Shown piece by piece: positions 9,491 through 17,539 of a stretch of 64,000 nt of DNA (its first letter is position 1; the number at the start of each line of letters is the position of its first letter). Origin of the DNA: Luteibacter rhizovicinus DSM 16549 (GTDB lineage Bacteria; Pseudomonadota; Gammaproteobacteria; Xanthomonadales; Rhodanobacteraceae); contig NZ_CP017480.1 in assembly GCF_001887595.1 (NCBI RefSeq), positions 2,322,001 to 2,386,000 on the forward strand. The letters run 5' to 3'. The position numbers were made by a program, and so were the translations under genes. The notes beneath the pieces were generated by a model that did not search any database, was not told where the DNA came from, and saw only the letters and a program-made list of their open reading frames with translations.

Positions 9491-10453
9491 ATGAAGCGCT
9501 TCGTCTACGCCGCCGCCCTGTTCCTCGGTGCCTCGGCCCTGTTCTCCCCGGTGTCATCGCACGCCCAGGCCGCACCCCTCCCGTCGGCCGAAGATCAGGC
9601 GCTGGTTCACGAGGGCAAGCAGGAGGTCAACGGCGTTCGCTATCACTACCTGATCGCCCGTGGTGGCCCCCAGGTGATCGTCCTGCTGCATGGCTGGGGC
9701 TCGACCTCGTACATGTGGCGCTACGTCATGCCGGCGCTGGCCCATCGCGGTTACACCGTCCTCGCCCCGGATCTTCGCGGCCTGGGTGACACCAGTCGTC
9801 CCGCCACCGGTTACGAGAAGGCCACCATCGCCCAGGACATCCACGCCCTGGTCGCAGCGCTGAAGCTCGGCCCGGAGGTAAGCGTGGTCGGCCACGACAT
9901 GGGCGGCATGGTGGCGTATGCCTATGCAAGCCAGTACCCCAGTGAAACGCGTACGTTCACCATCATGGACGTGCCGCTGCCCGGTATCGATCCCTGGGAC
10001 AAGCTCGTTGGCACCGATCGCGTCTGGCACTTCCACTTCTTCGGTCAGCGCGATGTGGCCGAGCTGCTGGTGCAGGATCACGTTGCCGAGTTCCTGCCGT
10101 GGTTCCACAACAACGAGGCGGTCAATGCTGGCGCGTTCACCAAGGAAGTCGACGACTACTACGTTCGCAAATACAGCATGCCGGGCGCCCTGCGCGCCGG
10201 GTTCGAGTACTACCGCGCCTTTGGCCAGGATGCGAAGGACAACGCCGTCTTCTCACGTACCCCGTTGACCATGCCGGTGCTTGCCCTGGGTGGCACCGGT
10301 AGCTTCGGTCCCTTGATCGGCGACCAGATGAGCCATGTGGCGACCAACGTCCGCACCGTCCAGATCGAGAACGCCGGCCACTGGATCGCCGAAGAACAGC
10401 CGGACCAGGTCATCGCCGCCTTAGTCAGTTTCCTTCCTTCCGCTCGTAAGTAA
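9491..10453 (+). CDS. exported alpha/beta hydrolase, epoxide-hydrolase/dehalogenase-like
   Basis: The 320-residue protein has a signal peptide (residues 1-26, cleavage near SHAQA). The alpha/beta-hydrolase core has the oxyanion motif HGWG (67-70), APDLRGLGDTSRP and a nucleophile elbow GHDMGG with Asp136 in place of Ser. An Asp nucleophile is the hallmark of epoxide hydrolases and haloalkane dehalogenases. The catalytic His is in AGHWIAEEQP near the C-terminus. It should act in the periplasm; substrate is unknown. It lies 28 bp upstream of an SDR gene and probably shares its transcript. Confidence 0.88.
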   Translation: MKRFVYAAALFLGASALFSPVSSHAQAAPLPSAEDQALVHEGKQEVNGVRYHYLIARGGPQVIVLLHGWGSTSYMWRYVMPALAHRGYTVLAPDLRGLGDTSRPATGYEKATIAQDIHALVAALKLGPEVSVVGHDMGGMVAYAYASQYPSETRTFTIMDVPLPGIDPWDKLVGTDRVWHFHFFGQRDVAELLVQDHVAEFLPWFHNNEAVNAGAFTKEVDDYYVRKYSMPGALRAGFEYYRAFGQDAKDNAVFSRTPLTMPVLALGGTGSFGPLIGDQMSHVATNVRTVQIENAGHWIAEEQPDQVIAALVSFLPSARK

Positions 10454-10481
10454 TTATCACCATCCCTCTCGGAGTAACGTC

Positions 10482-11231
10482 ATGAACCGTTTTACTGGTA
10501 AGAACGTGGTCGTCACCGGTGGCACCAGCGGCATCGGCCTCGCCGTCGCCAAGGCTTTTATCGACGAGGGCGCTACCGTGCTCGTCACCGGTCGCGATCC
10601 CGCCGGCATCGAGCGCACTGCGGCTCTGCTCGGCGACAAGGCCATCGTCATTCGCAACGACGCCGGTGTCCTCAGCGATGCCCGCGCCCTCGCCGCCAAG
10701 GTCAGTGAGCTGGGTCTGCGTCTGGACGCCGTATTCATCAACGCCGGTGTGGCCAAGTTCGCTCCTCTGGCGCAGGTCGACGAGGCGCTGTGGGATCTCA
10801 GCTTCGACACCAACGTCAAGGGTGCGTACTTCCAGCTGCAGGCGCTGGCGCCGCTGCTCAACAAGGGCGCGTCGATCGTCTTGAACGGCTCGATCAATGC
10901 ACACATCGGCATGCCGGGTTCGTCGGTGTATGCCGCGACCAAGGCTGCGCTGATCTCGTTCGCCCGCACCCTGTCGGCCGAACTGATTCCGCAGGGCGCT
11001 CGCGTCAACGTGGTCAGCCCGGGCCCGATCGAGACCCCGCTCTACGGCAAGCTCGGCATGGACGAAGCCACCCTGAAGGAAACGGCGGCAGGCATCCTGG
11101 CGCAGGTGCCGGTCGGTCGCTTCGGTCGCTCGGAAGAAGTCGCCGCGGCCGTGCTGCACCTGGCCTCACCGGAGTCGGCCTTCATCGTCGGCACCGAGAT
11201 CATCATCGACGGCGGTATGAGCCAGCTGTAA
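10482..11231 (+). CDS. short-chain dehydrogenase/reductase
   Basis: This classical 249-residue SDR has the dinucleotide motif TGGTSGIG (12-19), the structural NAG motif (INAGVA), the catalytic Ser in LNGSINAH and YAATK (Tyr-x3-Lys), then the PGPIETPL segment. TGR after strand 2 favours NADPH. It sits behind the alpha/beta hydrolase with a GGAG ribosome site (ctctcGGAGtaacgtc) and converges on a LysR gene ten bases downstream. Substrate cannot be inferred. Confidence 0.92.
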   Translation: MNRFTGKNVVVTGGTSGIGLAVAKAFIDEGATVLVTGRDPAGIERTAALLGDKAIVIRNDAGVLSDARALAAKVSELGLRLDAVFINAGVAKFAPLAQVDEALWDLSFDTNVKGAYFQLQALAPLLNKGASIVLNGSINAHIGMPGSSVYAATKAALISFARTLSAELIPQGARVNVVSPGPIETPLYGKLGMDEATLKETAAGILAQVPVGRFGRSEEVAAAVLHLASPESAFIVGTEIIIDGGMSQL

Positions 11232-11240
11232 GGCGTCGCG

Positions 11241-12155
11241 CTAAGCGGTAATCGGCAGCCCCTGGATCAGGCGTTTCGCCAGCCGGGGCTGCCGCATCTG
11301 TTCGACCCACCAGGCAAGGGCTCGGCCTTCCGAGTCACCGCGCCAGGCGACGTACAAAGTGTTGGGCTCGCGTGGATCGGCCACGCGTTTTTCGACAAGC
11401 TGGCCGGCGGCGATCAACGCTTGCGCCCGATGCTTGGGCACCCAGCCCACGCCGAGTCCGTCGCGCTGGGCAAGGATCTTCGCCCGCATGCTGGGCACGG
11501 CAAGCCGGCCTTGCCCACCGACGGTGCCGTAGCCACGCGACGCGGTCCGGGATGAGTCAGCGACGACGATCGCGCGATGCTTCGCTACGGTGTCGGCGTC
11601 CAGCGGTTCAACCACCTTCGCCAAGGGGTGTCGCGGCGAGACAGCGAACACCCATTCCATGACACCGAGCTCATGCCAGCGAAGCTTGGGAATGGCCGGC
11701 GGCTCATTGGTCGCACCGACGACCAGATCGGCACGACCTTCTCGCAAGGCTTCCCAGGTACCACCGAGCACTTCGTGGGTCAGGCGCAGTTGCACGCCGG
11801 AGTCGAGCGCGTCGAAGGCACGCAGCGAGGGGAACAGCAGCTCGAACTCGAGGATCTCGTCGGTCACGATCGAGAGGCGATCCTCCCACCCACTGGCGAC
11901 CTGTTTGACGCGCTGGGTGAGACGCGCGTGGTCGGCCATGAGGCGGGCGGCCTCGTTGGTGAGGAGTTGCCCGGCCGGGGTGAGCTGGAGACGGTAGCGC
12001 CGACGATCGAAGAGCAGGGCGTCGAAGCGCTCTTCCAGATGGCGTGCCGCGTTCGACAGCGTCGAAGGGGCCTTGCCCAGGCGTGCAGCGGCGCGGGACA
12101 GGCTGCCGGTTTCGCGGATCGCCTCGAGGAGGGCCAGTTCATCTTCCGACAGCAT
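11241..12155 (-). CDS. LysR-family transcriptional regulator
   Basis: The 304-residue protein has the LysR winged helix at residues 1-60 (ETGSLSRAAARLGKAPSTLSNAARHLEERF) and the two-lobed effector domain at about 90-290. It converges on the hydrolase-SDR pair, so regulation of those genes would need action at a distant promoter. The next gene upstream is transcribed in the same direction from its own region. The natural target is not evident. Confidence 0.9.
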   Translation of the reverse strand: MLSEDELALLEAIRETGSLSRAAARLGKAPSTLSNAARHLEERFDALLFDRRRYRLQLTPAGQLLTNEAARLMADHARLTQRVKQVASGWEDRLSIVTDEILEFELLFPSLRAFDALDSGVQLRLTHEVLGGTWEALREGRADLVVGATNEPPAIPKLRWHELGVMEWVFAVSPRHPLAKVVEPLDADTVAKHRAIVVADSSRTASRGYGTVGGQGRLAVPSMRAKILAQRDGLGVGWVPKHRAQALIAAGQLVEKRVADPREPNTLYVAWRGDSEGRALAWWVEQMRQPRLAKRLIQGLPITA

Positions 12156-12214
12156 GGCGGTCCTCGAGGCGCGTTGGGATGGGGTGATGGTAAGGCAAAG
12201 GCATCACCGGGCCG

Positions 12215-12730
12215 CTACTTATTCCAGCGATAATCCTTGCGCGGAATCACTTCATAGACCCACGACCGCCAGTGGAACTCGTTGCAGCCGTGAGCTTCGT
12301 CGCAGAGGATAAAGAACTCTTCGCCCTTGTCGTCGATCCCCATCGCTGAAGGCGGAATGCGTGAGCCGTGCTCCATCACCTTTTCGACTTTCGGTCCGGC
12401 GATATCGTGCACCATGACCCGATAGGCCGAGCCGGTTGTCCAGACGCTGATGAATCGGGTGGATCCGTCCTTCGGCAGCGTTACGGAGGTGGGTGCGGCG
12501 TCGACATGCTCGCGATAGACGGGCGCATTCTTCTTGCACTTTTCGATGCAGCGGATGGTGATGTCACTGCCATTTGCACCGGCGGCGCTGGCGTCGAACT
12601 GGAAGACCGCGCCGGCCTCATTCGAGGTTCGTCCCCGGATAGCTGGGCCGGCCTGGTCGGCCAAGGCGTTCGTCGCGAAGACGGTAGCCAGTAGTGCCAA
12701 GCCCAGGATGCGTGGATTCCTTTCAGCCAT
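12215..12730 (-). CDS. secreted protein of unknown function attached to the arsenic cluster
   Basis: The 171-residue product has a signal peptide (GLALLATVFATNALA) and four cysteines in two pairs (IRCIEKCKK and LCDEAHGCNEF) that could form disulfides. I do not recognise the family. The ATG at 12730 overlaps the arsC stop by 8 bases and is preceded by GGCGAG within arsC; a second ATG lies five codons further upstream. Coupling to arsC suggests co-expression with the arsenic genes. A periplasmic arsenic role is speculative, since the pairing of cysteines could be purely structural. Confidence 0.75.
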   Translation of the reverse strand: MAERNPRILGLALLATVFATNALADQAGPAIRGRTSNEAGAVFQFDASAAGANGSDITIRCIEKCKKNAPVYREHVDAAPTSVTLPKDGSTRFISVWTTGSAYRVMVHDIAGPKVEKVMEHGSRIPPSAMGIDDKGEEFFILCDEAHGCNEFHWRSWVYEVIPRKDYRWNK

Positions 12731-13127
12731 GAACGATCTCGCCATCTTCCTTGGTGAACGGACCCGGCAGCGGCGGGATGATCTCGAGTACCACCTCGGA
12801 CGGACGACACAGGCGCGTGCCTTTCTCGGTCACCACGAATGGCCGTTCGATCAGGATCGGATTAGCCAGCATGGCGTCGAGCATCGCCTCGTCGCTGACG
12901 GACGGATCGCGCAGGCCGAGTTCCTCGAACAGCTTCTCTTTCTGCCGCGCGCCCTCGCGCGGTGTACGACCGGCGTCGACCAGCAGGCGGAGCAGGGTGG
13001 CCCGGTCCGGTGGCGTCTTCAGGTATTCGATGATGGTGGGTTCGATGCCGGCGTGACGGAGGATCGCGAGCGTGTTGCGCGAGGTGCCGCAGCGGGGGTT
13101 GTGGTAGATCGTTGCATTCATGGTCAT
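12723..13127 (-). CDS. arsC: arsenate reductase, glutaredoxin-coupled ArsC
   Basis: The 134-residue thioredoxin-fold reductase has the active-site Cys in [13 protein letters not shown] (Cys13). The downstream arginines expected of the R773 ArsC class fall in [11 protein letters not shown] and TRLCRPSE. It reduces arsenate to arsenite using glutathione and glutaredoxin. Its start overlaps the arsH stop as ATGA (13124-13127). No arsenite efflux gene follows; instead a secreted unknown overlaps its end. Confidence 0.93.
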   Translation of the reverse strand: MTMNATIYHNPRCGTSRNTLAILRHAGIEPTIIEYLKTPPDRATLLRLLVDAGRTPREGARQKEKLFEELGLRDPSVSDEAMLDAMLANPILIERPFVVTEKGTRLCRPSEVVLEIIPPLPGPFTKEDGEIVHG

Positions 13128-13849
13128 GAGGTAGGTTCCACGACAGCCGCCGCGGCGGCCAGTGCTCGTGCTTCGGTAGCGCCTTTGCGCTCGCTGTAGC
13201 GATCGACCAGATAGTCGCTTCGCCCGCGAACCAGAAGGGTGAATTTCATCAGCTCTTCCATGACGTCGACGACGCGATCGTAATACGGTGAGGGCTTCAT
13301 CCGGCCAGCGGCGTCGAACTCGTTCCAGGCCTTCGCCACGGAGGACTGGTTCGGGATGGTGACCATGCGCATCCAGCGGCCGAGTACGCGCAGGGCATTG
13401 ACCACGTTGAACGACTGCGAGCCGCCCGATACCTGCATCACGGCCAGGGTCCGGCCCTGGGTAGGACGCACGCTACCGTCTTCGAGGGGGAGCCAGTCGA
13501 TCTGGTTCTTGAAAACGCCAGTGACCGAGCCATGACGCTCAGGGCTGATCCACACCTGTCCTTCGGACCATAAGGAAAGCGTACGCAGTTCCTGCACCTT
13601 GGGGTGGTCGGCGGGCACGCTGTCGAGCATGGGCAGTTCGGCGGGATCGAACACGCGGGTTTCGGCGCCAAGATGCTGAAGGATGCGCTCGGCTTCGTAG
13701 GCGAGCTTGCGACTGAACGACTGCGGACGAAGCGACCCGTACAGGATCAGGATGCGCGGCGGATGGCCGGCGTCTCCGGCGACGGCGAGGCGCTCCCACT
13801 CGGGCGGCGGCAGGTCGCCTGTGAGGTGGGGAATATCGACTGGCGTCAC
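13124..13849 (-). CDS. arsH: ArsH-type NADPH-dependent FMN reductase
   Basis: This 241-residue flavodoxin-like protein has the FMN phosphate loop [18 protein letters not shown] and the ArsH segments [23 protein letters not shown] and QVSGGSQSF. ArsH oxidises trivalent organoarsenicals and reduces quinones or chromate in vitro. It is the first gene of the minus-strand arsenic operon, divergent from arsR across 73 bp that must hold both promoters. Confidence 0.95.
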   Translation of the reverse strand: MTPVDIPHLTGDLPPPEWERLAVAGDAGHPPRILILYGSLRPQSFSRKLAYEAERILQHLGAETRVFDPAELPMLDSVPADHPKVQELRTLSLWSEGQVWISPERHGSVTGVFKNQIDWLPLEDGSVRPTQGRTLAVMQVSGGSQSFNVVNALRVLGRWMRMVTIPNQSSVAKAWNEFDAAGRMKPSPYYDRVVDVMEELMKFTLLVRGRSDYLVDRYSERKGATEARALAAAAAVVEPTS

Positions 13850-13897
13850 GATGCGCTCCGAGGCTTGCTCGAGGTTGACGATTCCATCATTCTAGAG

Positions 13898-13920
13898 ATA
13901 TCGAAACATACAATGTCGAC
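13898..13920. promoter_or_regulatory. candidate ArsR operator/promoter in the arsH-arsR divergon
   Basis: TCGA-N11-TCGA (13901-13919) overlaps a good -10 hexamer TACAAT (13909-13914) lying only 8 bp from the arsR ATG. ArsR would occlude this element. The -35 region is weak and the dyad is imperfect. Confidence 0.4.
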
Positions 13921-13922
13921 GC

Positions 13923-14300
13923 ATGCAAACATCGGACGCCATCAAGATCCTTTCCGCGCTCGCCCAGGAATCGCGCCTGGCGATTTTCCGCCTGCTGATC
14001 GAGCAGGGACCGGAAGGCGTGCCGGTGGGCGTCATCGGTGAGCGTCTCCGTCTGCCGAGCGCCACGCTCTCGTTTCATCTGAAAGAGCTTCTGCATGCGG
14101 GCCTTGTGACCAGCACGCAGAGTGGTCGTTTCATTTACTACGCGCCGGTGATTGACGCGGTGGACGGTTTGGTCGGTTACCTGACCGAGAACTGTTGTGC
14201 CGCGAGCGGTGGCAGCTGCGCCCCGGTGACGAAACCCGTGCGTGCGGTCGGCAAGCGCACGGCCGCGGCCAGACCGCGAGGCGTAAAGGCCCCTGGATGA
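13923..14300 (+). CDS. arsR: ArsR-type arsenic-responsive repressor
   Basis: The 125-residue winged-helix repressor has the recognition helix in LPSATLSFHLKELLHAGLV. The classic CxC site in that helix is absent. Instead Cys91, Cys92 and Cys99 sit after the wing (ENCCAASGGSC), matching the C-terminal three-cysteine site described for Acidithiobacillus-type ArsR. The basic tail (KRTAAARPRG) is unusual. It faces arsH and should control both directions, releasing DNA on binding As(III). Confidence 0.93.
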   Translation: MQTSDAIKILSALAQESRLAIFRLLIEQGPEGVPVGVIGERLRLPSATLSFHLKELLHAGLVTSTQSGRFIYYAPVIDAVDGLVGYLTENCCAASGGSCAPVTKPVRAVGKRTAAARPRGVKAPG

Positions 14301-14380
14301 TCGCGCGACGTCTGCGGCTATGATTCATCGCGGACCCGGAGTCCGCCTCCGTCCCCACCCACTCATTCGCCGAGCCTTTC

Positions 14381-16336
14381 ATGCATTCAGTGTCCTTCGC
14401 CGGTCTGCCGGCCGCTTCACGTCGCAAGTTCTCGCGCCTCTCCCTGGCCCTTGCCCTGGCGCTCGCCGCCGGCACGGCTTCGGCGGACGTTCCTTCCGAC
14501 CAGGTCCCGCCGCCGCAGGACACGCCGTACGTCGGCACGGTGGCACTCCATGTCGATGCCAACGATACGGCGCAGGGCATCTTCCGCGTTCGCGAATCGA
14601 TTCCGGTGAAGGCTGGCGCCTTGACCCTGCTGTACCCGCAGTGGATTCCGGGCGACCACTCGCCGACCGGTCCGATCGCGATGCTCGCCGGCCTCAAGAT
14701 CAGTGCGAACGGCAAGCCGGTCCAGTGGAAGCGTGACGAGTACAACGTCTACGCCTTCCATCTCGACGTGCCGGCCGGCGTCTCGGCGATCGACGTGGAG
14801 TTCCAGTACCTTTCCGAGCGTGCGGACGATGCGGACTTCGAGATCACCGACCGCATGCTGTACATGGAGTGGAGCAAGGTGGCGCTCTACCCGGCGGGTT
14901 ACTACACGCGCGGCATCACCTTCGCGCCGAGCGTGACACTGCCGAAGGGCTGGCAGCTCGGGACCGCCCTGGAGACGGGGTCGAAGTCCGGCGACACCAC
15001 CACGTTCAAGTCGGTGAGCTTCGAGAACCTGGTCGATTCGCCGATCTACGCGGGCCAGTACTTCAAGCGTGTTCCGCTCAACCCGGGTGACAAGGCACCG
15101 GTGTTCCTCGATGTAGTCGCGGATGAGCCGAAGTTCCTCGAGATCACGCCCGAGCAACTGACGGCGCATCGCAACCTGGTGACCCAGGCGACGAAGCTGT
15201 TCGGCTCGCATCATTACGACCACTACGACTTCCTGTTCTCGCTGTCCGACCAGCTGGCGGGCAACGGCACCGAGCATCACCAGTCGAGCGAAGACGGCCT
15301 GGGCGCCGACTACTTCACCGCCTGGAAAGAAAACGCATCGGAGCGCGACCTGCTTGCCCACGAGTACACGCATTCGTGGAACGGCAAGTTCCGTCGCCCG
15401 GCGGACCTGTGGACGCCGAACTTCAACGTCACGATGGGTGACTCGCTGCTGTGGGTGTACGAAGGCCAGACGCAGTACTGGGGCTTCGTTCTGACCGCGC
15501 GCGCCGGCATGTGGACGCCGCAGGAGTTCCGCGACGGCCTGGCCATGGTCGCAGCGAACTACGAGCGCAACCGCGAAGGTTTCCAGTGGCGCACGCTCGA
15601 GGACACCACCAACGACCCGACCGTCGCCCGCCGTTCGCCGCTGCCGTACCGCAGCTGGCAGATGAGCGAGGATTACTATAGCGGCGGCCAGATGATGTGG
15701 CTGGACGTGGATGCGAAGCTGCGCAGCCTGACCAAGGACAAGCACTCGCTCGACGATTTCGCACAGGCGTTCTTCGGTGTCGAGAACGGCAGCTACGTAC
15801 CGAAGACCTATACGTTCGACGACGTGGTCGCCGCCTTGAACGGCGTCGCGCCGTTTGATTGGGCCAGCTTCATCAAGGCACGCGCTACCTCGCTCAACCC
15901 GCCGTTGCAGGACGGCCTCGCGGCTTCTGGTTGGAAGCTGGTCTACGACGATAAGGAAAGTGAGTTCGAGACGCAGTCCGACAGCCGTCCGGAATCGTCG
16001 CGCCACATGCTCAACTTCACTTGGTCGATCGGCCTGACGCTGACGAGCAGCGGCAAGGTCAATGACGTGCGCTGGGATGGCCCTGCGTTCAAGGCAGGCG
16101 TCAGCACGGGTGCCACGGTGATTGCGGTGAACGGCACCGTGTATTCGAAGGATGCGATGACGAGTGCGATCACGGCCGCCAAAGACAGCAAGACGCCGAT
16201 CGACCTGACGGTGAAGTACCAGGGTCGCATCCGTACGATTCCGGTGGATTACCACGGTGGGCTGCAGTATCCGCATTTGGTGCGGATTGCGGGGACGCCG
16301 GATTACTTGAGCGAGATTATTGCGCCGCGGAAGTAA
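14381..16336 (+). CDS. M61-family glycyl aminopeptidase with PDZ domain
   Basis: The 651-residue exported zinc peptidase has a signal peptide (LSLALALALAAGTASA) and an N-terminal beta domain. The catalytic domain has HEYTHSWNGKFRRP (zinc ligands His327, His331; Glu328 catalytic) and the downstream LWVYEGQTQYWG glutamate ligand. The C-terminal PDZ-like domain includes VRWDGPAFKAGVSTGATVIAVNG. The family removes N-terminal Gly or Ala in the periplasm. It converges on the MerR gene across a hairpin terminator. A catalytically degenerate relative is encoded at 51704-53155. Confidence 0.93.
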   Translation: MHSVSFAGLPAASRRKFSRLSLALALALAAGTASADVPSDQVPPPQDTPYVGTVALHVDANDTAQGIFRVRESIPVKAGALTLLYPQWIPGDHSPTGPIAMLAGLKISANGKPVQWKRDEYNVYAFHLDVPAGVSAIDVEFQYLSERADDADFEITDRMLYMEWSKVALYPAGYYTRGITFAPSVTLPKGWQLGTALETGSKSGDTTTFKSVSFENLVDSPIYAGQYFKRVPLNPGDKAPVFLDVVADEPKFLEITPEQLTAHRNLVTQATKLFGSHHYDHYDFLFSLSDQLAGNGTEHHQSSEDGLGADYFTAWKENASERDLLAHEYTHSWNGKFRRPADLWTPNFNVTMGDSLLWVYEGQTQYWGFVLTARAGMWTPQEFRDGLAMVAANYERNREGFQWRTLEDTTNDPTVARRSPLPYRSWQMSEDYYSGGQMMWLDVDAKLRSLTKDKHSLDDFAQAFFGVENGSYVPKTYTFDDVVAALNGVAPFDWASFIKARATSLNPPLQDGLAASGWKLVYDDKESEFETQSDSRPESSRHMLNFTWSIGLTLTSSGKVNDVRWDGPAFKAGVSTGATVIAVNGTVYSKDAMTSAITAAKDSKTPIDLTVKYQGRIRTIPVDYHGGLQYPHLVRIAGTPDYLSEIIAPRK

Positions 16337-16361
16337 CCCCTGCCGTTGCGATTATCGATGG

Positions 16362-16391
16362 ACGCCGTCGCATCTCACGATGCGGCGGCGT
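16362..16391. terminator. bidirectional hairpin terminator
   Basis: ACGCCG-T-CGCATC / GATGCG-G-CGGCGT forms a 12-pair stem with one mismatch and a TCAC loop between the convergent peptidase and MerR genes. Confidence 0.65.
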
Positions 16392-16412
16392 TCTCATGTG
16401 CGCGATGGAAAA

Positions 16413-16796
16413 TCAGTGAGCCAGCGTCCGCACGACGCTGCACGTAGCAACCGTCTCCTGCGCACACGAAGCAAGCATCCCCCGCAAATCAGCCGCCATC
16501 TCCGCCAGCGCCTTCTGCTTCGCTTCGATCTGCTCGAGGTGTGCCTGGACGATCACGTCGACCGCCGCGCAGGACGTGTCCTGTTGGGTGCTTAGCCCGA
16601 GCAGACTCCGCGTCTCCTCCAGGCTGAAGCCGAGATGCCGGCATCGCATGATGAAGTCCAGGCGCGCCACATCGTCGGGCCCGTACTGGCGATAGGTGCC
16701 GAGCCGAGGCGGTTCGGGGAGTAGGGCGATCCGCTCGTAGTAGCGAATCGTCTCCAGGTTGCACCCGGTGGCGGTGGCCAGTTCGCTGATGCGCAT
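16413..16796 (-). CDS. cadR: MerR-family heavy-metal regulator, CadR/PbrR type
   Basis: This 127-residue MerR protein has the winged helix (ISELATATGCNLETIRYYER), the YRQYG wing and the long dimer helix. Cys76, Cys111 and Cys119 match the Cys77/Cys112/Cys119 pattern of the cadmium sensor CadR, which points to Cd/Pb rather than Cu or Hg. It is divergent from a cation transporter, and the 40-bp gap contains a perfect MerR-type operator inside a stretched promoter, so it should activate the transporter by DNA distortion. Confidence 0.9.
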   Translation of the reverse strand: MRISELATATGCNLETIRYYERIALLPEPPRLGTYRQYGPDDVARLDFIMRCRHLGFSLEETRSLLGLSTQQDTSCAAVDVIVQAHLEQIEAKQKALAEMAADLRGMLASCAQETVATCSVVRTLAH

Positions 16797-16799
16797 CGG

Positions 16800-16831
16800 T
16801 TGACTCCGTAGTTACTACGGACCTCATTCTA
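16800..16831 (+). promoter_or_regulatory. CadR-type operator within a stretched-spacer promoter
   Basis: TTGACT (16800-16805) is followed directly by the perfect dyad CCGTAG-TTA-CTACGG (16806-16820). The -10 is CATTCT (19 bp spacer, 16825-16830) or ATTCTA (20 bp). This is the diagnostic layout of MerR-activated promoters. The start point predicted about 7 bp on falls at the transporter ATG at 16837. Confidence 0.85.
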
Positions 16832-16836
16832 GTCGC

Positions 16837-17460
16837 ATGACCTGTTGCCAACACGATAGCTGCGACGCCCGCCCCCTGGCCGATACCGGGGCGCATCGCC
16901 GCGTTCTTTGGCTGGTGCTGGCGATCAACCTGGTGATCTTCGGCGGGGAGTTCGGCGTCGGCTGGGTCGCCAGCTCCAGCGCCGTGCAGGGCGACTCGCT
17001 GGATAGCCTGGGTGATGCCCTGGTCTACGGGATCAGCCTGCTGGTGGTGGGGCGTTCCTTGCGTGCCCGGGCGATGTCCGCATTGACGAAGGGAGCCCTG
17101 CAGGTCGCTTTCGCGGTGGTGGTGATGGCCGAGGTGGTCTATCGCCTGTCCCACGGTGTGCCGCCCGCGACCGCACTGATGAGTCTGGCTGCCGCCGGGG
17201 CACTCGTCCTCAATGGCGCCTGCCTGGCCTTGCTGACGCGCTACCGAGCCGACGACATCAACATGCACTCGGTCTGGCAGTGTTCGCGCAACGACGTCAT
17301 CGGCAACGCGGGCGTCCTGGTGACCAGCGGGCTGATCGCCTGGACCGGCTGGTGGTGGCTGGACCTGATCTTCGGTGCTGCGCTTGCTGCCTTGTTCCTG
17401 AAGACGGGGTGGTCGGTGATTCGGGCGGCGGTGCCGATGGTGCGGACGTCCGCGGCGTAG
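16837..17460 (+). CDS. short CDF-type cation efflux protein
   Basis: The 207-residue membrane protein has about six predicted helices and an N-terminal cysteine cluster (MTCCQHDSCDA). Membrane motifs DSLDSLGDALVYGISL and SVWQCSRNDVIGNAGVL correspond to the paired metal-site helices 2 and 5 of cation diffusion facilitators. It lacks the cytosolic C-terminal domain of full-length CDF proteins. Under CadR-like control it probably exports Cd/Zn/Pb in exchange for protons. There is no ribosome site, and the promoter geometry predicts a leaderless message. Confidence 0.85.
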   Translation: MTCCQHDSCDARPLADTGAHRRVLWLVLAINLVIFGGEFGVGWVASSSAVQGDSLDSLGDALVYGISLLVVGRSLRARAMSALTKGALQVAFAVVVMAEVVYRLSHGVPPATALMSLAAAGALVLNGACLALLTRYRADDINMHSVWQCSRNDVIGNAGVLVTSGLIAWTGWWWLDLIFGAALAALFLKTGWSVIRAAVPMVRTSAA

Positions 17461-17508
17461 ATGGCGGCCCCATCCTGTAGAAGTAAGTCAGCGATCGCAG
17501 CGATGTAA

Positions 17509-17531
17509 TCGCCCACCAGAACGGTGGGCGA
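17509..17531. terminator. bidirectional hairpin terminator
   Basis: TCGCCCACC-AGAAC-GGTGGGCGA is a perfect 9-bp stem with a 5-base loop between the convergent transporter and XVIPCD effector genes. Confidence 0.75.
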
Positions 17532-17539
17532 CTCTGCCT

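Noticed and set aside
14417..16276. 619-codon minus-strand frame opposite the M61 peptidase
   Set aside because: High-GC antisense artefact; the plus-strand enzyme has catalytic motifs and a signal peptide.
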